NCBI RefSeq assembly: GCF_017743735.1
Contig: NZ_JAGHRO010000001.1
Coordinates: 806,001 to 870,000, forward strand
Origin: Shimia sp. R9_2
GTDB lineage: Bacteria; Pseudomonadota; Alphaproteobacteria; Rhodobacterales; Rhodobacteraceae
Reading direction: 5' to 3'
Length of the DNA: 64,000 nt
A model generated the notes under the pieces. The model searched no databases and was not told the DNA's origin. It worked only from the letters and a program-made list of their open reading frames with translations. Below, piece by piece: positions 53,043 to 61,851 of the stretch (positions are counted from its first letter, which is position 1; each line of letters opens with the position of its first letter). Position numbers and translations under genes: made by a program.

Positions 53043-53449
53043 TCGGGGCTTCCGATGTTTTTGGCTCCGGCCCAAACGGCAAGGCCACCGAGCGCCAAGT
53101 GTGGGACATTCGCAAGCACGCGACCCAGCGAGAAGTCCAGACCCAAAGAAGCATTCGTCAGAATGCCTAGATCGAGATAGCCATAGCCCGTGAAAAAGCC
53201 AAAAACACCGTCGCCGAGATAGGCAAGGCCAAACAAGATCATGAACATGTGAGCGGCCCTATGGGATTTTAGTCCGGCGATTAATGCCCATAGTGCGGAC
53301 GCGACGTGGAGGGCATCGTCATAGATGTCGAGGGCAAAGATACCGAACGCCAGTCCATTTTCATCCGTCAATCCAGGTACGTAGTTTAAGGATGCTGCGA
53401 TCATCAACGCGACGAAGTAAGCAAGGCTGAGTTTCTGTAGTGACGTCAT
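53039..53449 (-). CDS. DUF4383-like four-helix membrane protein
   Basis: A 136-residue protein with about four hydrophobic segments (for example KLSLAYFVALMIAASLNY and GLAFGIFALDIYDDALHVAS). The order FGIFxxxxxDxxxHVxSxLxxL and the late NVPHLALGGLA resemble the DUF4383 family. The conserved His/Asp in the membrane might bind a cofactor, but that is speculative. It overlaps both neighbours by 4 bases, so it is co-translated with the flavin oxidase upstream. Confidence 0.7.
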   Translation of the reverse strand: MTSLQKLSLAYFVALMIAASLNYVPGLTDENGLAFGIFALDIYDDALHVASALWALIAGLKSHRAAHMFMILFGLAYLGDGVFGFFTGYGYLDLGILTNASLGLDFSLGRVLANVPHLALGGLAVWAGAKNIGSPE

Positions 53450-54933
53450 AACCGCTCCAAATACGTATCCCAGAGGTTGTTGCGCAGGACCAATTTAGGA
53501 TCCAGTTCACGTTTTCTAGCCGCAAATTTGGCGGCCCCGGCATAGGCTTTTGACAGTTGATCAAGACGTGCGTGAGGCCGGTAGGGCAGGTAGTAGGCGC
53601 CACCATCTTGCGATATCCGGTCTATCAGCTCTTCGGTTATGCGTCGCATGTCGGCTTCGGCCCGTTTGGTCATCTCCTGACTGAAAGACATGACGGCGGC
53701 GATGCGAGGTGCTGTGGCATACGATAGGTCGCTCTGGTCGTCTTGAGCCACATAGCGCAGTGTAACATTCAAGAATTCCTGATAGGACGCCGGGATCACT
53801 TCGCGGCAGGCCGTGAGAAAGGCGTCAAATGCGTCGAAACTGACAAAGTACTCATGCAGGATGTCGGTCCGGTCGGGATTGCGATCATCAAGTGTCACAA
53901 CGGGTTCGTTGATCAGCGAATTGCGTGTCACCTCGCCACTGCCGAGGGCTGGCCCTAGTGTCGTTTCATTCCACCAGCGGAAGGATTTCATGGTCTCATT
54001 GCCAAGTTGCGCGCGGTATATGCGACTTGCCACATGCGACATCCAGCCGGAGCCAGACGCAGTTGGAAGGGCTTCTTGATCGTCGGTCTGTCGGTAGGTC
54101 ACAAGTAAGGCCTGCTCAAAGAAGGCGTCTCGCTCTACGTTCAAGCGGCCGTATGCCATCGTAACTGCCGGATCATCAACAGCGGATTGAAAGGCCCTTG
54201 GAAACGCTTCGGCTTTCATTGTTTCAAAGGTCGGGGCCAGGCGGGCATTGGGCACCATGTCAACCTCCAGGTCCACGATCACGCCAACAAGCCCATAGCC
54301 TCCCATGGCCATATTGAAGAGATCTGAATTCTCCGTTGGCGAGCAATTTACGAGATCGCCAGTTGGCAAAATCATGCGAAGTGCGCGCACCGTTGCGCCC
54401 ATCGGTCCGTAAGGCACAGGCCAGCCGTGTGCATTGACGGAAAACGTCGCAGCCACTCCAAAATCATTGTTGGATTGCATAACGGCGGGCGACCACCCGG
54501 TCGGATCAAGTGCTGCGATGACTTCTGACCAACGAGCGCCAGCATGGGTGCGATAGCTGCGATTGCCGGTGTCGATTTCCACGTTACCATTGTCGAATGT
54601 CACGGCTGTACCGTTTCGTGGAATGGCCTGCCCTCCCATCGAGTGACGCGCGGCGCCCACGTTGAAGGCCCTGTTTGCAGTACTAGCTTCGGCAAGTTCC
54701 CTACGTATTGTTGCAATCAATGCGTCGCCTGCATCCTCCGAAAGGACCAGATGCTTGTGGATTGGGGTGGCCGAGAGACCGCTTGCGTCATTCATGACCA
54801 AGCCGGTGGGAGTAGTGTCCAGTCTTGTTGTTCCGTTTAGAACAGGCAGATTGCTGTGAAATGGTCGGGCAGCAAGCCAACCTGCTGCCGCGCCACCAAG
54901 GGCGAGGGCTGCCCGCCGGTTGAAAGGCTTCAT
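53446..54933 (-). CDS. Tat-exported FAD-binding oxidoreductase (aldonolactone oxidase type)
   Basis: A 495-residue flavoprotein. The N-terminus FNRRAALALGGAAAGWLAAR has twin arginines, so export by the Tat route in folded form is likely. A PCMH-type FAD domain covers about residues 60-240 (VGAARHSMGGQAIPRNGTAV, GVAATFSVNAHGWP), and the C-terminus ends NNLWDTYLERL as in L-gulono/D-arabinono-lactone oxidases. The His in AARHS may link the flavin covalently, as in those families. Substrate unknown. It overlaps the hydrolase gene and the membrane-protein gene by 4 bases each. Confidence 0.85.
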   Translation of the reverse strand: MKPFNRRAALALGGAAAGWLAARPFHSNLPVLNGTTRLDTTPTGLVMNDASGLSATPIHKHLVLSEDAGDALIATIRRELAEASTANRAFNVGAARHSMGGQAIPRNGTAVTFDNGNVEIDTGNRSYRTHAGARWSEVIAALDPTGWSPAVMQSNNDFGVAATFSVNAHGWPVPYGPMGATVRALRMILPTGDLVNCSPTENSDLFNMAMGGYGLVGVIVDLEVDMVPNARLAPTFETMKAEAFPRAFQSAVDDPAVTMAYGRLNVERDAFFEQALLVTYRQTDDQEALPTASGSGWMSHVASRIYRAQLGNETMKSFRWWNETTLGPALGSGEVTRNSLINEPVVTLDDRNPDRTDILHEYFVSFDAFDAFLTACREVIPASYQEFLNVTLRYVAQDDQSDLSYATAPRIAAVMSFSQEMTKRAEADMRRITEELIDRISQDGGAYYLPYRPHARLDQLSKAYAGAAKFAARKRELDPKLVLRNNLWDTYLERL

Positions 54934-55928
54934 TGCTGTTCCAACTCCTGTGTGTGTGGCGGCGCCATTGACTTCAACGCATCTATGAGCGCCTCTGCAA
55001 ATTCCGGAGGGGCTTCCAGGTGAGGTATATGGCCAACGCCCTCAAGGATCGTCAATTTTGCGTTTGGTACAAGCGTAGCGAGTTCTTTGCCCTGTGAAAT
55101 TGGCGTAACCTTATCCTCAGCGCCCCAAATGACGGCGAATGGCAGGTCGAGCGCTTCCCAGTTGGTAGGGTCTAAACTCAGGGCATCCCTTGGCGTTGTG
55201 AAGAGTTCCGGAACCCATTTCGAGACAGCATTTGTATAGCCCTCACGCACCATCGGCGCACGCAGCATGTCAATGAGTTCTGGTGTTGCTGCTTCCTTGC
55301 GATACATGAAGTCACGCAGGAAAGTTCCGGTCAGCATTGGATTTGTCGCTGTGATGGAAGTTGCAAGTTCACGAATAGTAGAGTTGCGTAAGAGATGCGG
55401 CGGTTGTTTGGGGTTTCCTCGGTCACTTAGACCAATTGCACCGGATACAACGATATACCCTGAGACCAATTCCGGTCTCTTCAGCACAGCTTCAGAAACT
55501 GGGCCAGCGCCAACTGAATGCGCCACGATGATTGGGCGATCATCCAAAGCTTCCAATAAGGCAATCACTCGGTCGGCTTGCGCTGCTCTGCTGTAGTCTG
55601 CCCTATCGGGATGCTCTGACCAACCAAAGGGAGGCATATCGAATGCCGTCGCCTGATAACCGGCGTTTGAAACCGAGAGCATGGTTTCACGCCAAATCGC
55701 TGACCAGGCTGCGGTTCCATGCGCAAAAACTACGCGAGGCGCGCTTTGTTTGGCGAAATCGACTGTAAAAACGGCGCCTTGAGCGGTGTCAATAAGCTGT
55801 CCCTCTGGAGGGAGACCGACGGAAAATGATACAGCCTCGCGCAGGTGCGCAGCCCATCGGAACGCCAGTATCGTGACGCAGCAAAGCGCAAGCAAAGACG
55901 CAAAGCATCCAAAAATCCACCTGTTCAT
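54930..55928 (-). CDS. Alpha/beta hydrolase, membrane-anchored or exported
   Basis: A 332-residue hydrolase. An N-terminal hydrophobic segment (WIFGCFASLLALCCVTILAF) anchors or exports it. The catalytic triad is readable: Ser in VAHSVGAGPVSE, Asp in WGAEDKVTPI and His in GVGHIPHLEAPPE, with the oxyanion region VVFAHGTAAWS. It is probably an esterase, lactonase or similar; substrate unknown. It is the first gene of the five-gene operon; the open reading frame starts at ATG 55928. Confidence 0.88.
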   Translation of the reverse strand: MNRWIFGCFASLLALCCVTILAFRWAAHLREAVSFSVGLPPEGQLIDTAQGAVFTVDFAKQSAPRVVFAHGTAAWSAIWRETMLSVSNAGYQATAFDMPPFGWSEHPDRADYSRAAQADRVIALLEALDDRPIIVAHSVGAGPVSEAVLKRPELVSGYIVVSGAIGLSDRGNPKQPPHLLRNSTIRELATSITATNPMLTGTFLRDFMYRKEAATPELIDMLRAPMVREGYTNAVSKWVPELFTTPRDALSLDPTNWEALDLPFAVIWGAEDKVTPISQGKELATLVPNAKLTILEGVGHIPHLEAPPEFAEALIDALKSMAPPHTQELEQQ

Positions 55929-56250
55929 GAAACCCTGTTTGTCAGCCTTTCTTTGGCTTTAAGATCGCCTTACTTGCATCAAATACAAGTCAGGTTTCCC
56001 TTGAGTTGCCGAAGATATCGAGCAATGCGCCTAAGAACCCTCTTCTAAGTGTCCGTGCCGCGAGTTCGCTAAGGTGCAACTTGGGTATTTGAGATAGGAG
56101 AGACATGGGCACCGGTCATATCCGCCTTTGAGTCTAAGCCTTGCTCTCAAGCAGAAAGCGAAGCCTTGCAGTGAAGCTGGTCGTCAGGACCGAATGATCT
56201 GTTTATGTAGTGCAAACATAAATGGTAAGTTGTAGCCGGACCATTCTGGA
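55929..56250. other. Right end of the island, non-coding
   Basis: 322 bases between the hydrolase gene start and the right repeat. The hydrolase operon promoter must lie here. No coding frame is supported; short frames overlap the att site antisense. Confidence 0.45.
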
Positions 56251-56301
56251 TGGATTGAAAATCCTCGTGTCGGTGGTTCGATTCCGCCCCCGGGCACCAT
56301 T
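56251..56301 (+). repeat. Right attachment-like site (attR), partial tRNA-Phe
   Basis: An exact copy of 38392-38442 in the same orientation. It holds only the anticodon arm to CCA of tRNA-Phe, with no 5' half upstream, so it is not a working tRNA gene. The identity starts after a G/A mismatch and ends at an A/T mismatch. Confidence 0.92.
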
Positions 56302-56521
56302 TAGATCTCTGATACAGATTATCTGGTTTGACCGCGCGTTTGGCAGTTTTAGATGGCATTTCGCTGTCTGAGGCTGGAATGCAACCATTTGAAAAACGAA
56401 ACATGTTCTGCGAGTGGCTCAGACTGGTCGTTGGCTGTTTGCTCGTCACCCAGCGCATAGGCACCTATCCCACAATTGCAGCAGCAGATGAGCAAAGCCC
56501 CTGCGAGGTTGAGTTCGCGCT

Positions 56522-57427
56522 TCAGGCGTTTTTTAACTCCCGGAAGATCCAGTCGCGGAGTGCTGCGATGTTGGGGCGTCGTGAGTGCGCTTCGGGATAG
56601 ACAAGGTAAAAGGTTGATCCCAAGGGGATCTCTAAGTCGAAAAGCTCGACCACGCGTCCGGCTTGGACGTCTTTTGCCGAGAGGACACGCCAGCCAAGGA
56701 CAACACCTGCGCCATCTATCGCGGCCTGCAGCCCATGGTCCGGTAAGCTGAAGTGCATCCCGCGCGAGGCGTCTACGTCGGTTGTGCCGCTGGCGTCCAG
56801 CCAGGTCTGCCAAGTTGGTGCGTTGGGGTCAAAATCCATTGAGTGGTTGTGCAGCAGGACATGTTTTCGAAGATCAGACGGCGTTCTGATCGCGTTGGGG
56901 CCTTCAAGAAGGCTTGGGCTGCACATGGGAATAACCGCCTCATCAAAGAGCTTGATGGCTTCAAGGCCTGGCCATTGGTCGTGGCCGAGGCGAATGGCGG
57001 CGTCAAAATCGTCTCGTTGAAAATCCACCAGACTCAGACCAGTAGAAATGCGCACATCGATATCTGGATGTTCCGTATAGAATTTCTGTAGCTTCGGGAT
57101 CAGCCACATCGCGGCGAAGGTCGGCGCGACGGAGAGGGCGAGTGAGCCGCCTTGATCCGCCTCCATCACGTTTTCCATGGTGCGATCGAGACTGATGAAC
57201 ACCGCGTGCAGCTCTTTGGCGAGCAGTTGTCCCGCTTCGACAAGAACCAAGCCGCGCGTCCGCCGCCGAAACAGCGGGAAGCCGAGGAACTCCTCAAGTT
57301 TTTTGACCTGGTGGCTGATCGCTGCCGGGGTGACAGACAGCTCTTCGGCGGCTGCCACAAAGCTGAGATGGCGCGCGGACGCTTCAAAAGCGCGGAGTGC
57401 GTTCAGGGGATAGTTTTTGCGGTGCAT
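56522..57427 (-). CDS. LysR family regulator, GcvA-like
   Basis: A 301-residue regulator. The winged helix is PLNALRAFEASARHLSFVAA with ELSVTPAAISHQVKKLEEFL, the form found in GcvA/AmpR-type proteins. The effector domain includes FAAMWLIPKLQKFYTEHPDI and the C-terminal GAGVVLGWRVLSAKDV. It starts at 57427 and is divergent from the PNPOx-like gene at 57570, so it probably controls the three-gene set there. The left gap to the att site (56302-56521) is non-coding. Confidence 0.9.
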   Translation of the reverse strand: MHRKNYPLNALRAFEASARHLSFVAAAEELSVTPAAISHQVKKLEEFLGFPLFRRRTRGLVLVEAGQLLAKELHAVFISLDRTMENVMEADQGGSLALSVAPTFAAMWLIPKLQKFYTEHPDIDVRISTGLSLVDFQRDDFDAAIRLGHDQWPGLEAIKLFDEAVIPMCSPSLLEGPNAIRTPSDLRKHVLLHNHSMDFDPNAPTWQTWLDASGTTDVDASRGMHFSLPDHGLQAAIDGAGVVLGWRVLSAKDVQAGRVVELFDLEIPLGSTFYLVYPEAHSRRPNIAALRDWIFRELKNA

Positions 57428-57569
57428 GGCTATGACCTAGTTTTTCTAACCCTGCGATAGACATTGTCGTTTGTCAAATTGCGGCGTGATGCGCACATTT
57501 ACATTCAGAAACAGCCCAGTCGGGCATCCCAACCAAGACGAATGAATGAGTTTCCGAAAGGAGAACGCT

Positions 57570-58223
57570 ATGGCACGTGCCTTCGCGACCATCGCCTTTA
57601 CGCCTGCCGTACGATCGCAGCAGCATCGCAAGGGCTCTGCGGATGCCTATGCCAAGCTCTTGTCTGACGACGTGGTTTACCCAGATGAACTCGGGCCCCA
57701 AGAGATCGATTTTATCACCGCGCGTGACGGTTTCTATCAGGCCTCGGTGTCACAAACAGGGTGGCCCTATGTGCAGTTTCGCGGTGGCCCGGCGGGCTTT
57801 CTGAAGGTGCTGTCTCCCCAGACGCTTGGCTATGCCGATTATCGCGGAAACCGTCAGTATATCAGCGCGGGGAACCTGTCGGGCAATGAGCGGTTGTCGA
57901 TGATTTTGATGGATTACCCCAACCGCCGCCGCCTGAAGCTGTGGGGCCGCGCACGTCTGATCGAAGGCGAGGATCACCCCGAGATTCTGGACCAGTTGCA
58001 TGACCCATCTTACCGGGCGCGTCCCGAGCGCGCGGTGATGATCACTGTTGAGGCCTTCGACTGGAATTGCCCCAGCCATATTCCCCAGCGCCTCACGGTT
58101 GATGAGGCACAGCAAGAGATTGCGGCGTTGCGCCGCGAAAACGAGGCCCTGCGGGCCGAAACCTCTGCCATGCGCGCGACGCTCGCGCGCGGCACCCCAA
58201 CTTTGAAAGGAACTGACCAATGA
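57570..58223 (+). CDS. Pyridoxamine 5'-phosphate oxidase family flavoprotein
   Basis: A 217-residue protein with the split-barrel FMN-binding fold. Readable landmarks are [40 protein letters not shown] and [16 protein letters not shown]-terminal coiled-coil extension ([19 protein letters not shown]) is unusual for small PNPOx proteins and may mediate dimer or partner contact. Its activity, probably an FMN-dependent reductase or oxidase, is unknown. AAAGGAG precedes ATG 57570. It overlaps the next hydrolase gene by 4 bases. Confidence 0.85.
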   Translation: MARAFATIAFTPAVRSQQHRKGSADAYAKLLSDDVVYPDELGPQEIDFITARDGFYQASVSQTGWPYVQFRGGPAGFLKVLSPQTLGYADYRGNRQYISAGNLSGNERLSMILMDYPNRRRLKLWGRARLIEGEDHPEILDQLHDPSYRARPERAVMITVEAFDWNCPSHIPQRLTVDEAQQEIAALRRENEALRAETSAMRATLARGTPTLKGTDQ

Positions 58224-59182
58224 CAAAATCTTTGCGTATTCCCGTACTTACCACGCTGCTGGTCGGCACCATGCTATTGCCGATGATCCACCCCAACAGC
58301 GCGACCGCTGCGGAAAGCCCCTTTGCCGTGGATATGAAATCCATGGAGATTGACGGGCACACTATTGCCTATCGCGAAGCAGGTGATCCGTCCAAACCGA
58401 CCGTGCTTCTCCTGCACGGGTTTCCCACCTCGTCTCATATGTTCCGTGACCTCATTCCCGTGCTGGCCGAGGACTATCATGTGATTGCGCCGGACTATCT
58501 GGGCTATGGCGCATCTGACATGCCATCTGCCGAAAGCTATGACTACAGCTTTGCCAATGCTGCGGAAACCGTCACCCGCCTGATCGACGCCAAAGGGGTC
58601 GACACCTATAGCGTCTACCTGATGGATTACGGCGCGCCTGTTGGGTATCGCATGTTCGCTGAACACCCCGAGCGCGTCACGGGGTTCGTGATTCAAAACG
58701 GCAATGCCTATGATGAAGGCCTGCGCGAATTCTGGGATCCGATCAAAGCCTATTGGGCCGATCCCAGCACGGAAAACGGAGATGCGCTGCGCGGCTTTCT
58801 GACGCTTGACGCAACCAAGTGGCAATTCACCCATGGTGTGGGCGATGTCTCCACAGTGAGCCCCGACAACTATTGGCACGTTCAGTACCTGCTGGACCGT
58901 CCGGGCAACCAAGAGGTGCAACTGGAGATGTTCCTGGACTACGGCACCAATGTTGCTGAGTACCCCAAGTGGCAGGCCCTGTTCCAAGAGCATCAGCCGC
59001 CGGCGCTGATCGTCTGGGGCAAGAACGACCATATCTTTCCCGCAGATGGCGCCCATCCCTACAAGGCGGACCTGACCGATGTGGAATTCCACCTGCTGGA
59101 CACCGGCCATTTCGCGCTCGAGGAGTATGGCGATGTGATTGCGGCCGAGATGCAGGAGTTTCTCGCGCGCGTCACCCAGTAG
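58220..59182 (+). CDS. Exported alpha/beta hydrolase with Asp nucleophile
   Basis: A 320-residue hydrolase with a signal peptide ([20 protein letters not shown]). The fold has [13 protein letters not shown], and the nucleophile elbow is [12 protein letters not shown], with aspartate instead of serine. Together with WGKNDHIFP and [11 protein letters not shown] this marks a haloalkane dehalogenase/epoxide hydrolase-like enzyme (hydrolysis through an alkyl-enzyme ester). Export to the periplasm is uncommon for the group. It is the middle gene of a three-gene set behind the LysR regulator. The substrate is unknown. Confidence 0.87.
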   Translation: MTKSLRIPVLTTLLVGTMLLPMIHPNSATAAESPFAVDMKSMEIDGHTIAYREAGDPSKPTVLLLHGFPTSSHMFRDLIPVLAEDYHVIAPDYLGYGASDMPSAESYDYSFANAAETVTRLIDAKGVDTYSVYLMDYGAPVGYRMFAEHPERVTGFVIQNGNAYDEGLREFWDPIKAYWADPSTENGDALRGFLTLDATKWQFTHGVGDVSTVSPDNYWHVQYLLDRPGNQEVQLEMFLDYGTNVAEYPKWQALFQEHQPPALIVWGKNDHIFPADGAHPYKADLTDVEFHLLDTGHFALEEYGDVIAAEMQEFLARVTQ

Positions 59183-59295
59183 AGGCTTCCGGCCCTGGCG
59201 CGATGATCTGCCAGGGCAGTGCAAGCGGGCAGCCATGACATCCCGCTTTTGAGCTGCCCGTTCTGACCAGCAATGACAGAAAAAGGACCAAACCC

Positions 59296-60477
59296 ATGAA
59301 AGATAGCATCAACCTGAACGTTCTCAGAGTAGCGGCCTTCTCCGATGGAGCCACAGGCGGCAACCCCGCAGGTGTCGTGCTCGGCGATACGCTTCCCTCC
59401 GACTTTGAAATGCAGCGCCTCGCTCAAGAGGTGGGATATTCCGAAACAGTCTTCGCCGCACCTCAGGGTGACGCATGGCGGGTGCGCTACTTCTCGCCCG
59501 AGGAAGAGGTGGCGTTCTGCGGACATGCCACCATCGCGCTGGGCAACGCCCTCACCGCGCGTGAGGGGGGCGGGCTGTTTCAACTTGATCTGAATTCGGG
59601 GCGCATCAGCGTGGAAACTAAAAATGACGGCAGCGCCACGCTGACCTCTCCTCCCACCCACAGCGCTGAGGCGGACCCGGATCTGGTGGCGGCGGCGCTT
59701 GCGCTCTTTGGCCTGAAAACCGCCGACCTTGACCCCGCATTGCCACCCGCGCAGGCCAATGCTGGCAACAATCACCTGATCCTTGCGTTGCGTGACAGAC
59801 AGAGGCTTGCGGCAATGTCTTATGATTTGGCGGAAGGCGCGCAGCTCATGCGGGCGCATGACCTGACGACGATCAGTCTGTTGTGGGCTGAAACACCACG
59901 CCGTTTTCACAGCCGCAACGCCTTTGCCATTGGCGGCGTGGCCGAAGACCCCGCGACAGGGGCCGCCGCCGCCGCATTGTCTGGCTATCTGCGCGATATC
60001 GGCTGGCCGCATGAGGGCGAGATCGACATCGTGCAAGGAGAAGACATGGGGGCGCGGTCGCTGTTGAAAGCGCAGTTTGGCGCCACTCCGGGCGAAGGTA
60101 TCCGCGTGTCAGGGACGACCCGGATCATAGAGCCTGACACGCCAAAGGCGGATGGGCAAGCAACGTTACCGGTGACCGTTCTGGCGCCGATCAAACTTGC
60201 TGAAGGCAAAACAGAGGCGGATCTGCTCGCGGCTTCGGCCGTTTTTCAAAGGGACTTTGTCGCCCATGAGCCGGGCATTTTACGCCGTGAACTTGTGCGC
60301 AAACCCGACGGCACATACCTCGATATCGTGCAGTTCCGAAGCCACGAGGACTATCAGGACGTGGTCAAAAAAGAGATGGAGTCGCCGGTGTGCGCGATGT
60401 TCTTTTCGGTCATGGACCTTAGCGATTTTGATCCCGACGCCGAGATGGATGTATACATCTCGCTCGAAACACATTGA
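59296..60477 (+). CDS. PhzF family isomerase fused to a dimeric alpha/beta-barrel-like domain
   Basis: A 393-residue protein. Residues 1-285 are PhzF-like: VAAFSDGATGGNPAGVVL, SETVFAAPQG, RYFSPEEEVAFCGHATIALG and the later EDPATGAAAAALSGYL. The catalytic Glu of PhzF is in SETVF. Residues 290-393 form a separate domain (TEADLLAASAVFQRDFVAHE, FRSHEDYQDVVKKEM) that resembles ABM/EthD-type ferredoxin-like barrels. The fusion suggests an isomerase coupled to a ligand-binding or oxygenase-like module. It lies 113 bases after the hydrolase and ends before a hairpin. Confidence 0.83.
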   Translation: MKDSINLNVLRVAAFSDGATGGNPAGVVLGDTLPSDFEMQRLAQEVGYSETVFAAPQGDAWRVRYFSPEEEVAFCGHATIALGNALTAREGGGLFQLDLNSGRISVETKNDGSATLTSPPTHSAEADPDLVAAALALFGLKTADLDPALPPAQANAGNNHLILALRDRQRLAAMSYDLAEGAQLMRAHDLTTISLLWAETPRRFHSRNAFAIGGVAEDPATGAAAAALSGYLRDIGWPHEGEIDIVQGEDMGARSLLKAQFGATPGEGIRVSGTTRIIEPDTPKADGQATLPVTVLAPIKLAEGKTEADLLAASAVFQRDFVAHEPGILRRELVRKPDGTYLDIVQFRSHEDYQDVVKKEMESPVCAMFFSVMDLSDFDPDAEMDVYISLETH

Positions 60478-60484
60478 ACAAGCG

Positions 60485-60516
60485 TTTGCGGCTCCGGCGG
60501 GGGCCGCAAACCGCAG
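60485..60516 (+). terminator. Terminator after the PhzF-fusion gene
   Basis: TTTGCGGC and GCCGCAAA pair around a G/C-rich loop at 60485-60510, six bases after the stop. The following bases are only weakly T-rich. Confidence 0.6.
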
Positions 60517-60603
60517 CTTTTGAGGCTTGTTGACGGTTGGGAAAATCAGCGGATATCGATTTGGCGCTGCCACATTATAAATGCGAATAAATGCGAGGGG
60601 GCG

Positions 60604-61851
60604 CTATTCCTCGATATTCGCCTCACCAGTTGGGATGCTGTTAATTCTGAACAAGGTTTCAAGGTACTGAGACCGACGTCTTTCCCCGAATCTTCCGTCG
60701 AACATCTGGGCAATCGTGCCATCGGTGAACATGGAATACAGCGCCAGGGTGAAGTCCTCGGCGAAACCTCTTTTTTCGTTGGAAAGAACCAAAGCATAGG
60801 GTTCATAGGTCCCACGAGAAGAGGGCGTTTCGTCTGCGGGGCATTCGTTGTCTGTGTTGTTGGAGCGATAGGCGTTGACCGCCGCCCGAACGAGATCGAC
60901 ATCTCCAAAATATCGGTAGATCTTTCCGTTGCAGAAGGCTTCAGTGGCTAAGGTGTGCGAGTCAAAAGCTTGGGGGCAAATGCCGATGGAGGAGGGAGCC
61001 AGTTCCGCTGCTTTGACAACTGACGGTCCGATGGTCGATCCTTCGAGATATCCCCAAATTTCGAACTCAGGCTTTACCGGGTCCGGCTCCGGCCAGATTT
61101 GCGGAGGCCAAACTTTGCGCTCTTGATCCTCGGTGTTTTCCGGCAAGTCCTTGTCTGTCGCCATGGCCTCAAGGATGGCATCACAGGCAGTCGTCCAATC
61201 TATGCTTGGCTTTTGTGCAAACAATTCAGTATCGGGTCGGCGAAGCCACTCCCAACCGGTCGGGTGTTCGCGCTCGCCGCAAAAAACAGGCTTTAACTCG
61301 GGGAACTGAGTGCATCTAAGCTTCAGTGTCGTTGCAAGCTGTTCACGAAACACTCTTCTTGGATAGCCCAGCTGAAAATACGAACCATTTGCCAGATAAA
61401 GGATGGGGGAGAAAACAAAGCGGTGCAGGCCTTCTCCTTGGTCTTCGTTGTCTATTTCTGAGAAGGTCTGCATCCGTTTCAGATTTACAGTAGTCGGATC
61501 GCACAGCAGTTCCACTGTCGCGATCTCGGCGGTGCAGGTGTCGTATGTCTCGCCGTCCTCTGTGCAATAACTGCCTTTGGACAAAAGGTCCGATCGTTGC
61601 CCCGCCGAAATCGGCACTGTTTCGAATGGCCGATTTGAGCGTACGAGTGCCTCAACGCAGATATCCCAAAAAAGCCCACGGTATTTTTGGGTTCGTTTGT
61701 CCTTCCAGATGAATGGCGGCACATCGGTGCGCGCGCCCATGATGATTTTCCGATCCTCTTTTACAGCGGTCTCAAGTTGGATATCTTGTCCAAAGGCAAG
61801 TGCTGGCAGACAAGCCAAGCTCAACAGTGAAATCCAGACACTGGCTTTCAT
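60604..61851 (-). CDS. Cysteine-rich periplasmic solute-binding-type protein
   Basis: A 415-residue protein with a signal peptide (MKASVWISLLSLACLPALAF). The mature part resembles SBP_bac_3 (amino-acid-type) binding proteins: GARTDVPPFIWKDKRTQKYR then GLFWDICVEALVRSN near the start, GYLEGSTIGPSV and FCNGKIYRYFGDVDL later, and EPYALVLSNEKRGFAEDF near the end. It is about 120 residues longer than usual, and carries more than ten cysteines, probably disulfides. No ABC permease or ATPase is adjacent; instead the multi-pass membrane protein gene overlaps it by one base, so it may work as a sensor partner. Confidence 0.72.
   Translation of the reverse strand: MKASVWISLLSLACLPALAFGQDIQLETAVKEDRKIIMGARTDVPPFIWKDKRTQKYRGLFWDICVEALVRSNRPFETVPISAGQRSDLLSKGSYCTEDGETYDTCTAEIATVELLCDPTTVNLKRMQTFSEIDNEDQGEGLHRFVFSPILYLANGSYFQLGYPRRVFREQLATTLKLRCTQFPELKPVFCGEREHPTGWEWLRRPDTELFAQKPSIDWTTACDAILEAMATDKDLPENTEDQERKVWPPQIWPEPDPVKPEFEIWGYLEGSTIGPSVVKAAELAPSSIGICPQAFDSHTLATEAFCNGKIYRYFGDVDLVRAAVNAYRSNNTDNECPADETPSSRGTYEPYALVLSNEKRGFAEDFTLALYSMFTDGTIAQMFDGRFGERRRSQYLETLFRINSIPTGEANIEE

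Larger units (their letters stand above)
38443..56250. mobile_element. tRNA-Phe-integrated genomic island, about 17.8 kb
   Basis: The region is bounded by perfect 51-base direct repeats of the tRNA-Phe 3' end. It holds a tyrosine integrase (50664-51611), a recombinase-like partner and a Rep_trans/MobT-like gene near the left end. By eye the left third is less GC-rich than the flanks, and several decayed non-coding stretches occur. Cargo is an ABC importer with phosphoesterase and LysR regulator, an SMI1/KNR4 protein and a five-gene flavin-oxidase operon. No conjugation or phage structural genes are seen, so it is an integrative island that may need a helper. The integrase is mid-island rather than at an end, so the element could be composite. 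Confidence 0.85.

Noticed and set aside
56251-56301. Second tRNA-Phe gene
   Set aside because: Only the 3' part from the anticodon arm is present. The 5' acceptor strand and D-arm are missing, so it is an att site and not a tRNA gene.
60604-61851. Ordinary amino-acid ABC importer binding protein
   Set aside because: No permease or ATPase is adjacent, it is much longer than usual and cysteine-rich, and it is coupled to an unrelated membrane protein.
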